From Nothopassalora personata (taxonomy: Eukaryota > Ascomycota > Dothideomycetes > Mycosphaerellales > Mycosphaerellaceae): a DNA stretch of 64,000 nt. The position numbers and the translations under genes are program-made. The stretch is from contig CM066291.1 in the NCBI GenBank assembly GCA_033816765.1, positions 3,286,001 to 3,350,000 of the forward strand. The letters are read 5' to 3'. A model generated the notes under the pieces. The model saw only the letters and a list, made by a program, of their open reading frames with translations. It did no database searches and was not told the DNA's origin. Shown in pieces: positions 1-9,051 of the stretch. Each line of letters begins with the position of its first letter. Positions within the stretch are counted from its first letter, which is position 1.

Positions 1-1454
1 GCATTGGCACCCATGGTGATTCCACGCGTGATGTAATCGTCCTCTGCGATGCGAATCTTCTTCAGAATCCACATGCCGATCAAGACTCCCATGATGCCGG
101 AGAAGATAGCCACTGGAGATCCAACATTCAAGTTCCCTCCCAGGTTCTCCACGGCGATCTGTGCCAGGGCAAGCGTAAGACTCCGAGAAGCAAAGGCGAT
201 ACTGTTGGTATTCGCGATGCCAATTGCATAGCATATAGCTGGATATCCAAAGAGGGAAGCTACCGCTAGTGTGACATTCGGGACTGCGATCACGAAGAAG
301 TTCCTCTTCAGCTCGTCCTTGTACTTGTACATTGGCAGTGCCAACCCTACGATACTGGCAGCGATCAGGCTGCTCAGTATATCGCCTGCTCCCGGAGCAC
401 CGTGAGCACCACTCCACAGCCTGATGTACGTCAGCTCTTTGGAGTAGTCTTGCAGGCCGTTGGAGAGCGAATCGCCACGGATCAGGGCAAGCATCCAGAT
501 ACCGATGATAGTGGCTCCAGAGGACACCAGTATTGGATGGAAGTACTGCTGCCAGCGTCCTGGTATGCTGGCCGCGGCTTGATAAGTCAGCACGTTCAGA
601 CAAAGCTGAATTGGCATTGCATAGCCTGCGCCATAATAGATTGGGACGCCTATGAGGATAAACATCGCGGCATAAGTGATCATGTCAATGTGCAGGCCAA
701 TGATCGCAGCCCATTTCTCCGGTCTTGTCAAAGGCACATCGTCGTGCCGCAAGATCGACATCGGTAGAACTTCTGTGAGCAAATTTGTATTTGCGTCTGG
801 AGTTGGAGGTCCTCCTGTACCGAACACAGCGTCCGGATTCTGTGCCCGTAATGGTTGCTGCAGCAAAGTAGTCGAAGATGTCGCGTCATGGTGTTCTTCG
901 ATCTCGTCGTCCTGCTCTGATGATGGATGCCTAGTACTGGGCTGACTCCGTGGCGCAGTCATTGGGATCTCATCTTGCTCGCGTCCAAGCTCTTCTGCTC
1001 GCGTGGTCAATCCCTTCTTCGATGCTCCAAGAAGCAGCAGAGTTCCTCGTACGAGATAAGCAGTGAAGCAGAAACCCGCGACCCACCCAACAATGGTCAC
1101 CATGATGATCTTCCCAACTTCAATGCCACTGATTGCTGGGCTAAGTGGGAGTACAACGAAGCCCGGGCAGACGAGAATGCCAATATATCGAAGTGCCCAG
1201 CCGCACGGTAGGTCAATGTAGTCCACAATGACTTTCGTCTTCCGCTCTCCAAACACAGTTGATGAGGTAATCAGGGCGAAGAAGAGCAAGATCATGCATG
1301 CCACTGAAGCCGGAAAAGATACCGAGCTGAGGGATATCAATCGATCGAACCCGAAGCAGATGGCCAGGACAATGCAGAGTCCGAATGGTACTAGAAGCCA
1401 GGAATGAAGAGTGCGTCGCCATGATCTGTCAGTGACCTGTCCCTCAATAAGCAT
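1..1454 (-). CDS. LrgB/CidB-like multipass membrane protein, C-terminus beyond window edge
   Basis: Reading the minus strand from the ATG at 1454 gives about 484 uninterrupted codons that run off the left edge. The N-terminal half has several hydrophobic segments (for example LLVPFGLCIVLAICFGF near the start), then a polar loop rich in Ser, Asp and Gln, then more membrane segments. The C-terminal part visible here reads NTNSIAFASRSLTLALAQIA, then GSPVAIFSGIMGVLIG and ITRGITMGANA. This is the pattern of the LrgB/CidB family, whose plant member PLGG1 exports glycolate and glycerate from plastids. Fungal members are fused LrgA+LrgB-type proteins of several hundred residues, and substrate and membrane are not established. 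An in-frame TAG upstream of 1454 and the absence of another ATG support the start. No intron is needed. Family call is firm; function is inference. Confidence 0.85.
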   Translation of the reverse strand, partial: MLIEGQVTDRSWRRTLHSWLLVPFGLCIVLAICFGFDRLISLSSVSFPASVACMILLFFALITSSTVFGERKTKVIVDYIDLPCGWALRYIGILVCPGFVVLPLSPAISGIEVGKIIMVTIVGWVAGFCFTAYLVRGTLLLLGASKKGLTTRAEELGREQDEIPMTAPRSQPSTRHPSSEQDDEIEEHHDATSSTTLLQQPLRAQNPDAVFGTGGPPTPDANTNLLTEVLPMSILRHDDVPLTRPEKWAAIIGLHIDMITYAAMFILIGVPIYYGAGYAMPIQLCLNVLTYQAAASIPGRWQQYFHPILVSSGATIIGIWMLALIRGDSLSNGLQDYSKELTYIRLWSGAHGAPGAGDILSSLIAASIVGLALPMYKYKDELKRNFFVIAVPNVTLAVASLFGYPAICYAIGIANTNSIAFASRSLTLALAQIAVENLGGNLNVGSPVAIFSGIMGVLIGMWILKKIRIAEDDYITRGITMGAN

Positions 1455-1860
1455 CAGAATCGCTTCTTCCAGATGATACACTGACGAGTCTGATAGTCTG
1501 CACTACATCCGAGATGACTGATGTAGCTCTAGCTTGTCCCAATGCTGTATCGCGCCGAGATGCATAAGTTGGCATCGTGATAACCGCCACGATTCCGATC
1601 AACCAGCATCAGTCATAAGATGACTTGAATGCATCATAAGGCCTCTGTTCATGATTTTTAAATCCGTCCAAAGCCTGGTATGAGTTTTGAGGCAAGGACA
1701 GTCTCGCCGAGATCGGATCCGGCGGCCCGCTTCAACCCTCCCGGCCTGGGAGGTCAACACCTTCGATATGGTGACACGAGATCGAGTAATATCTAGCCAC
1801 CACTTGCGCGAAGCCATGGTATTCATGGGCAAAGGCCCCGTTACCATCCTCTCAGTCACA

Positions 1861-2318
1861 ATGAAAGAAGACCTCTCAGCAACCATCACTCTCTTCGAAA
1901 GATATACACAATGGCTCAACCTAGACCTCAACTTCCAGAATGTCGAGACAGAAATGGCAAACATGCCGGGAAAGTATGCACCGCCAAGCGGCGCTCTCTT
2001 CCTTGCTCGAACATACAGCGGCGAGCCTGCAGGCTGCGTTGGTCGTTGATCTCTGTGCTCACCTGGGACGTGTGAGAGGAAGCATCTATACGTTGATCCA
2101 GCTATCCGCGGTCTTGGGCTGGCAAAGGCTTTGGCTGAGGCAGTTATTGCTGAGGCGAAGCAGCGGTGTATAGTGCTGTGATGCTGGATACGCTTTCGCA
2201 TATGACTGCTGCGTTGGCGTTATATCGATTTTTGGGATTTGAGGAGGTCGAAGCGTATTATGATACCCCGTTGGAGGACACTGTCTTCTTGAGACTGGAC
2301 CTAATGGAAGAGCAATGA
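1861..2318 (+). pseudogene. GNAT-type N-acetyltransferase, frameshifted
   Basis: Three consecutive pieces of one GNAT fold lie in different frames. From 1861 the frame gives LFERYTQWLNLDLNFQNVE and then GKYAPPSGALFLARTYSGEP up to about 2040. A second frame gives the acetyl-CoA loop region (LYVDPAIRGLGLAKALAEAV) at about 2065-2160. A third gives MLDTLSHMTAALALYRFLGF and the C-terminus ending at the TGA at 2316. The joins at about 2045 and 2165 are single-step shifts with no room for a fungal intron. The gene is therefore probably dead or miscopied; a sequencing error at both sites is less likely. Related small fungal acetyltransferases of unknown substrate have this same order of blocks. Confidence 0.65.
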
Positions 2319-2830
2319 AGCATCTTCTCTGTGAAAAGCTCGATGGTCGACGGATTGCTTGTGGCATGATCGGAAGTCCGCCCTGCCATAGTCTCCCGAT
2401 CGGACAATCATCAAGTCGTCGCCCGCCATGCTACAGCATGCACTGGCAGGGACTCGTCACTATTCTGCTGGTATCAGCAGGCAGATCAGCACAACTCGGA
2501 GGAAGGGTTAGCAGCAAGTCGCGAAGCGAAAGTTTGTGTTCGGGCCTTCAACTTGTCTGTTGGCAACTTGACTTCGATATCCTTCGCATGGTGTCGGATC
2601 CTGCTGATGCTTTTGCGACAAATGTGACAGTGGAACCTCGTATATCGCGTCTCGATGTTGATCAGAGCCAACCTACACTGGCACGATCGGTATCTGTAGA
2701 GACGTAGAACGTATCTTGGCAGCCAAGCCAGTGACCTCGGCTGGTGCGGATGTCGTATCCAGAGTCCAGACTTCAGAGAGATTCAAATCGCAGCCATGAA
2801 CATCACACTTCATGAAGCCACCCACAAGTT
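2319..2830. other. Intergenic stretch, nothing recognised
   Basis: No open frame here carries a recognisable domain and no RNA gene was seen. ATGAACATCACACTTCATG at 2797 opens a 12-codon frame that could be the original N-terminus of the next gene, but it is one base out of phase with it. Confidence 0.4.
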
Positions 2831-3329
2831 ATGATCGCTCGGTACCATGGAGAGACAGAATCAGATGATGAGACCGTAAAGCTGCTAGAAAGCATCACGA
2901 AGGACATCTTCGACGCTGTGAACGCCCGCAACTTCGAGGCTCCTGTCTGGAACTTCGTGGCACCTTCACTCATCTCGAGAGTACGCTGGTTCACCAAACT
3001 TTATGGCTTCCAGGGAGTCGACAAGAAGGCTTTCATCGATGTCTTGAGGCGCTTCACCACAGATGTAAGCCTTCTTATCCATGCGTCCGTCTTTGAGCTA
3101 GTCTCATCAGTTGCAGTACCCAGAACATGAGTGGTACGCTCGAACGTTGACGACGCACATCTACTACAAGAACGCTTACGCCGAGACGTTCGTGTTGTCG
3201 GAGAACGATGGCTTCCCGCCCGGCTTGATCCGGCAAGGCATATGTCGATTCGAGTATCGCCAGTACGAGGATCATTGGCTTCTCGCAGAGTATGATATTC
3301 TGTCTGGTGTGGTGCCTGGGTTGGAGTAG
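2831..3329 (+). CDS. Small SnoaL/NTF2-like protein, two exons
   Basis: Exon 1 (2831-3064) and exon 2 (3111-3329) join in phase 0 across a 46 bp GT..AG intron (3065-3110, GTAAGC..ATCAG). The product is about 151 residues. It starts MIARYHGETESDDETV and contains EAPVWNFVAPSLISRVRWF and, across the splice, RRFTTD+LQYPEHEW. It ends with FEYRQYEDHWLLAEYD. A short alpha+beta protein of this layout with a terminal Trp-rich strand resembles the fungal SnoaL-like (NTF2 fold) hypothetical proteins, but no catalytic residues can be assigned. The ATG at 2831 is the first in frame. A lost upstream segment is possible, because an ATG at 2797 would read HEATHKL one base out of frame. The intron is short for this genome, so splicing is inferred from the frame join. 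Confidence 0.6.
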
Positions 3330-4753
3330 TTGGTCTTCCAGCAAAGGCGAGAAGGTAGAATCGATGCAAGGGAGCGAGTTCGTCAGTACCGACCATCTCT
3401 AGCGGTGTTCGAGGCTTGATTTAGAGGCCTACTTCATGTTCAGACAGTCGCAAAAGAATAGGATCCTTAGGACATCAAGAAACAGCATGTCTCAAGGTTG
3501 TCATCTTGAATAGGCTTACACATGCTTCACCATGGACAGACAGTCAACCCTAAGCAAAAACCTAGATCTGTCCACAAAAAGAAATCGGACACACACAAGC
3601 GTACTTGTCGACCACCATGGGACTGGTGAGCTGTTAGACACTGTAGACGCACAACAATTGACAGCTTGATTTACCTCGAACCCACAACCTTCCGCTTGCA
3701 AACGCAGTGTAGGAGGCGGACGCTCTACCTTGAGGTACGTCAGAACAGTTTAAGTGAGACAAAGAGGCGAGCTCACGAACCATTGAGCCTTTGACTACGT
3801 TAGGGCGGCTGATTCAGCGATGTTGGTGATGATTCGGACTCACCAAGCAGCCTCACAGGAGAATTTGTGGTCCGAGCTTCTAGTTCAATATATCGCTTGT
3901 CAAAAAGAGCTCCGGGTAAACCCGAGTGCACTGCTATGCTATGTTGTAAGTAGCTTGCAGCTCGCAGTACAAAACGGTCATGCTGTTCGCATCTTTGCTT
4001 CAAGAAGGTCTGAGAAGTCCTTGCACGAGTAAAATGGATCGACAACGATAAAAGACGAGCGCCGTCCGTGGGGATGGAGTGTGACGTAAACATTTCCAGG
4101 ATTCGATCCGGTTGTATTCAAGGCCTTGAGAGGATTGAACGCTGATCTCTCCATGATGTTCACGATACTGTTGACTGCTGTGTCCCTCACAGATCGCGCG
4201 TGCTACACTCATCAAACAACGTGATCCAGCTCCCAAGGCGCTGCAACGAACGGAATGCGCAGACTGGGGAGGCTGGCCGCTATATGTGTGAAGGCTTACG
4301 TCCAAGGGAAAGACATGCAACTTAGACGAGGTTCCATGTAAGTACGTTCCAGATGATGTCCAGAAAGTAGTGTCCCAGATCACTTCCAGGTTGTGTGGAC
4401 ACAACGGCATCGTGTGTGCGGAGACCAGGTATTCATTGCGGCGGTTGCACGACGCGGTCTAAGCACTTCGCAAGAGTTTCATGTTGGCTGGCAGGTAGAA
4501 GTCGGTCGTGTCAAGATCATGAGGGCTTTGAGAGCAGAATGTTGACGTGCTGCTGTTGAAAGGAGAACATCGTCAACTCACCTTAGTTTGGAAGCAAACG
4601 CTGTAAGCCTAGACTTTCGCAGGCTCGCGGCGCGAGCGCGATTTCGGCTACGTGAACATCATCAGCACGAGACCAACATTCACCACTTTCAATAATTCAC
4701 CTGCGCGCCTTCATATACCCAGACATAGCACTGCCGATCCACCTTCTACCACC
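3330..4753. other. Intergenic region with one tRNA relic
   Basis: Short frames only, none recognisable. The tRNA-Arg relic at 3674-3740 is listed separately. The last 150 bases form the leader of the Cue1-like gene. Confidence 0.4.
3674..3740 (-). pseudogene. tRNA-Arg(CCT) relic, intron-containing, ends lost
   Basis: On the minus strand a D-arm-like segment (CCTCAAGGTAGAGCG) is followed by the anticodon stem TCCGC/GCGGA. The anticodon loop carries CCT and about 13 extra bases where tRNA introns sit. Next come AGGTT and the T-stem and loop GTGGGTTCGAG. The 3' half of the T-stem should read CCCAC but reads TAAAT, and no acceptor stem pairs with the 5' side. The D stem pairs poorly. This is the core of an arginine tRNA gene whose two ends have been replaced. 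Confidence 0.5.
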
Positions 4754-5329
4754 ATGGCGAACGACGCTTCAACCTCGATCAACATACCGCAAATCCTGGC
4801 CGTGGCAGTCGTCGGCTTCCTCGCCATCCGATGGTTCATGAGCAAGCCCTCGTCACCGACCGGTTCAACATCAGCGACATCGTCACGATCGCGGAACGAC
4901 ATAGATCCCGCCAAGATACAAGCCGTGTCAGCCGTGTTCCCACAGCTCGATCAGCGAAGCATAGCCTGGGATCTGCAGCGGAATGGTGGAAATGTTGAGG
5001 CGACGATGGAGAGAGTGCTCGGCGGCAGAGGACTGGACTCGCCGCCACCCAGATTTCAACCAACGCTACCGACGCCTCCAGCAGCGGAAGATTCTAGTAC
5101 AACGAGTGGTGCAGCGAGAAAGGTGACAGGGCAACCAGATCTGATCACAAGATATGGGCTGCAGAGCAAAGTCGGCGGGAAAGGGAAGGAGCCAGTGCCG
5201 AGCGAAGAGCAGAAGAGAGGCGGGTGGAGCTCCGACAAGAATGCCAGAGCAGATGCACTCAAGCGGAGGAGGGAGGATATGATCTTGGCGGCACGGAGAA
5301 AGATGGAGGAGAAGGAGAGGCAGGCATGA
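4754..5329 (+). CDS. CUE1: Cue1-like ER membrane protein with CUE domain
   Basis: A 192-residue protein. It has a short lumenal N-terminus, one membrane segment at residues 11-29 (PQILAVAVVGFLAIRWFM), a Ser/Thr-rich linker and a CUE domain at about 50-95 (IQAVSAVFPQLDQRSIAWDL..GGNVEATMERVL). A charged linker follows, then a C-terminal basic helix at about 165-192 (KRRREDMILAARRKMEEK). This order matches yeast Cue1 (203 residues), which anchors and activates the E2 Ubc7 at the ER membrane for ER-associated degradation. The CUE domain binds ubiquitin and the last helix is the Ubc7-binding region. Translation is taken from the ATG at 4754 in CTACCACCATGGCG, a strong context. The longer frame upstream has no ATG. 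The exact symbol is inferred from architecture. Confidence 0.85.
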   Translation: MANDASTSINIPQILAVAVVGFLAIRWFMSKPSSPTGSTSATSSRSRNDIDPAKIQAVSAVFPQLDQRSIAWDLQRNGGNVEATMERVLGGRGLDSPPPRFQPTLPTPPAAEDSSTTSGAARKVTGQPDLITRYGLQSKVGGKGKEPVPSEEQKRGGWSSDKNARADALKRRREDMILAARRKMEEKERQA

Positions 5330-5639
5330 GATGGACCAGTATATAATGCGCAATGCATCTGGCTATGGCGAACATCAACCTCGCCGACCATGTCTAAGAA
5401 GCTCACTGTAATCAGCACAGAAGCATCAATACCTGTGTCACGGCTCGTCATTCTGGCCGCAGACAGCTAGAGATAACCACACGCAGCTATGGCACGATGC
5501 CGAGGCTGGGAGGAGTGGACTGCCACGTCATCGTAAGTCTCAGTTGAGAGTGATCAGAATGACCAGCCATTGCATGCATTCTGTATCGAGCAATCGACTT
5601 TGAGTCCGACATATCATGGCCGTACCAAGCGCTCCGTAC

Positions 5640-7075
5640 AGACCGCCCTGAAGTGCAACTTTTCGAATTGCAGCTGCACACGACTTGGAATCTCTACATT
5701 GCACTCTGAAGGCGGTCTCGCTCGATGATGGCCCACCATATCAGACCATCTCTTATTGTTGGGGCGAGGCGACTCGGGACGCAAAACTAAGGGTCAATGG
5801 CAGCTTTCTATCAGTCAGGCAGAACGCGATAGCCGCCCTATGCCGGGTCGGATCTCCTGATTTGTCGAGGATCGTATGGGTCGATGCCGTGTGCATAAAT
5901 CAAGAGGATACGACAGGGCTTAATCAACAGGTCGCTATGATGGAACAGGTCACTATGATGGGAGAAATCTATCGAGGAGCAGGTGGCGACTTCACCCATC
6001 TCGACAGCACTCAGGCCGTTGCAGCGAATGCTGTCCGAATCCCGGAGCATCTTACGAGACTAGAATGTAAAGTCGATGAAGCCGCGGTGCCTTTGGCCAA
6101 AGACGACATTGCCTGGCAAATCTTCTCCGATGGGTCGCGATGTCCTGCTGCCTGGTCAGATACTGATATAATCTCGAGAGACGATGTTGTCGCGCGGGAG
6201 CCTCTCTATGCCTCGGCTTGGTTTGGGTGAGTGATCAATCAGTCCCCTTCTCCAAGTGCGTCTGCTTACCTGTCAGTCGCCTGTGGGTTGCCCAAGAAGC
6301 TGCCTTCGCAAAAAACCAATACATGCTTGTTCAACGGCGTCGAAACACCTTTGCTCCGGATCTCCAAAATCGGCCAGGCTTACATCGACACTGCCCGAGC
6401 AGAACCACTCCTGAGCAAAGACGCAGAGCGGAGTGTCGACAATGCAGCCACGATGCGTTGCTTCGTCGTCGGTGCGCGTAAGCTAGATATCCACGACATC
6501 TACATGCTTTGCAGCAGGTTGTCAACGAAAGAGTTGCAAGACACGATCTTCGCTGCAGGGAACCTCTACTGCAAAGCAGCCCCGACTGATCGACTTTACC
6601 GGAGCCACTCCGGCCCAATCACCAGCAGCAGACAACTGTGGAAGTCTTTCTACTCTATACGTCCTACTGAGAGAAGGTGACTGGATTGTCAATCGCATAC
6701 ATTATCGCTCCGCGAAAGACATTGGCCAAGCTGGCGAACCATCGTGGATGTACTTGTGGGGGGCAGGATGCTGATCCTTGCGAGGAACCAGAACCATTTC
6801 AGAGAAGTGTTGGTCGTACAAGTTACCATCCCGACGCGTCTATGCCTCGTACTGGACCATTGACCGTCGCATCGGATTCTTCACCGCATATCTTGCCCGT
6901 TAAGGCATTCCTCTGTGGCCAGGTTGACTTCGTGGCCCTTTCCATCACTAAGGCTATGCTTGACGATATCGAGGAAGTCAGGAACATCAGCCGAGCCGCG
7001 GCATGGGAAGCACATATGTGCCTTTTCTGTTGGAGAATCACGTGTACTCTTGCCGAAGAGAGGCAGGATGGATAA
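5640..7075 (+). pseudogene. HET-domain (heterokaryon incompatibility) gene, decayed
   Basis: Exon-like segment 5685-6226 reads PPYQTISYCWGEA, then VRQNAIAALCRVG, then IVWVDAVCINQED..GLNQQVAMMEQV. These are the conserved blocks of the HET domain of fungal self/non-self recognition proteins. A 50 bp intron (6227-6276, GTGAGT..TCAG) joins to RLWVAQEAAFAKNQYML, the next HET block. The frame then breaks at about 6320-6335 and continues one step over (FNGVETPLLRIS..IHDIYMLCSRLSTKELQD) to a stop near 6680. A C-terminal block (ILPVKAFLCGQVDFVALSITKAM) appears in a third frame, ending near 7075. No ATG starts the first block and a stop precedes it. At least three lesions make it a pseudogene. A tandem ATGATGGAACAGGTCAC-like repeat at about 5930-5960 duplicates part of the QV..M block. 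Confidence 0.7.
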
Positions 7076-7970
7076 ATATGTCATAGCTGTGAAGGAATCT
7101 TGTTTCTCAGGCACGAAGAACAGTAGACAAGGAGAGAGCAAAGAGAGAAGCAAAACATCAAAACCCGAACTCGACGCAAGGTAGAGCAAAAGGAAAGGTC
7201 CTTTCGGATTATTGAGTTCAGTGCATTAGAGCTCAATGATAATTGAGCTACTTCCTTGAGTATGCCGAGGTCTTGCAGGCATATATTGCCTAATGCTGCT
7301 GAGTATTGGGGAATAAACCAGACCAGCTTCGTTGCCTCAGTCGGTGTCATCATTCGGGCGCAGGAGATAAGTGGTGTAGACGTGCTCGTTGTTTGGCGAG
7401 CTCACTGAGCAAGGTCGAAGTGCTGCCGATGGAGGGTCTCAAGCCGTTTTAGTGGTGATTTTACAGTGGCCGTGTCTCTAAACGGATGTATGACTCTTCG
7501 AGACTACTGTATGTTCTTCTCGAGAAATGGTTGATGTCGTTGTGAAAGACGAGTAGAAACCACGCTATGCCGCTTCCGGAACTGCCAAACCTCATGTCCC
7601 ACTTGCTATCAAGCATAGCACTGCTTCATCCACTACGTCGTATATGTCCACTTGTCGTCCTTGTATACACGGTGCACGATATGACTTATTACCAACATCG
7701 AGTCCCGAAGAGTCGCGCCGAACGATCCCTGGCAAGAATGCAGAGAGACAGTACGCACGACGTCTTAGCAATGAACACGGCGTTTGCAAGATGATGATAG
7801 CAGAAGGGGCAACGCGTCAGCGGACAGATCAGACTTCAAGAGCTACGAAATGAGGTCTCATGGGACATAGAGCTCGCTAGCTCCTCCGCAGCATCGTGAA
7901 CATGGTAGTCCTTGGCCGCGTAGCGCATCGCAACAAACATACTACAGCATCTTGCGCGCTGAACCAAGCT

Positions 7971-7985
7971 GGGGGGGGGGGGGGG
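7971..7985. repeat. G15 homopolymer
   Basis: Fifteen consecutive G in a non-coding stretch. Length is likely variable or uncertain. Confidence 0.9.
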
Positions 7986-8453
7986 CGATTTAGTCGCTCA
8001 GATTGGACTGAGCTTGTGAATTAAGGCCGGGAAGGAGAGCTCGCGTGAGTGAATTGTTCGCCTAGTTCATGAATGCCGCTCAGATTTGTGAGCTCGACAC
8101 ATGTGAAAGTGAAGAACCCCACCTCTTTTGTTTCCCGCACTCAGTCCCTCGACTATTCGAAACAGCACCTTGATTCCTCTCACCTGTACGCCACATCGCT
8201 TGGAGCACACGACAAACACATGAAAGAATGCAGGGGCATTGGCACGAAGGTCAGCGGCTTGTAGGGGATTTTGAAACGCAGAAGCAATGCAAAGAGCCCA
8301 TGCAGGCATGGAGTGACGGTGGTAGATTGACATGAAATTCAGAAGAACAGAAGCGCTTAAGGCATTGTACACATGTTAGCAAAGCTCACTCTGGCGCACA
8401 CCCTTCCGGCAGGTCCGAATTCTATATGTCTTTTCTATCACGTAAGCTGTGAG

Positions 8454-8464
8454 CCCCCCCCCCC
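8454..8464. repeat. C11 homopolymer
   Basis: Eleven consecutive C in the same non-coding stretch as the G15 run, about 470 bases away. Confidence 0.9.
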
Positions 8465-9051
8465 AACCAGGTTGTGTATAACGTCTGATTTTCATACTAG
8501 TCTTGATCCGAGCAGGCTCTTGTTCATCAGATCATCACTCACAACATGTAGAAATCCGCTAGATCATAGCCCTTCCAATCAGAAAGACCCGCGATAGCAC
8601 ATCCGAGCAGACGACGGCATGTCAATACGATAAGAAGAAGATGAGGCACACACGTAGACTAGAACTTCTCAACGTTGTACTATGTAAGTGCTACGCTTAT
8701 CTCCAAAAATCTTACCGACAGTCCCAAAACACACCTATATCGAGCGAGCATTAACTTAGCTCCTACCATTGTAAGTCCTTTGCTTGCAGTTTCGTCCTGA
8801 TCCACGGGTCCCGTGAACTCACGCAAGTCCCTAATCCCAACGACGGCACTTTGACGAGCGCCGAGATCAGTAAGGTTTCCTACTATCGTATGAATCCTCG
8901 CGTCTCTACGAGCTCGTCTGGTCTCCAGCACCGTCCGCCATGTCGTCCCAAGTCATTACTCATTCGTGCAACATTAGACATGCCTCGTGCGACATTGTCG
9001 TCCCCCTTCATGTGCGGGACAGTTGAAGCTCTGTCGCAGTCTAGGCGACTT

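Larger units (their letters stand above)
7076..9051. other. Intergenic region with homopolymer runs
   Basis: About 2 kb with no frame I can defend as a gene and no RNA gene seen. It holds a run of 15 G at 7971-7985 and a run of 11 C at 8454-8464. The last few hundred bases are the 3' side of the large minus-strand gene that ends at 9052. Confidence 0.4.

Noticed and set aside
2086..2707. Several frames overlapping and following the GNAT remains
   Set aside because: Shadows of the broken acetyltransferase or unrelated low-complexity frames without motifs.
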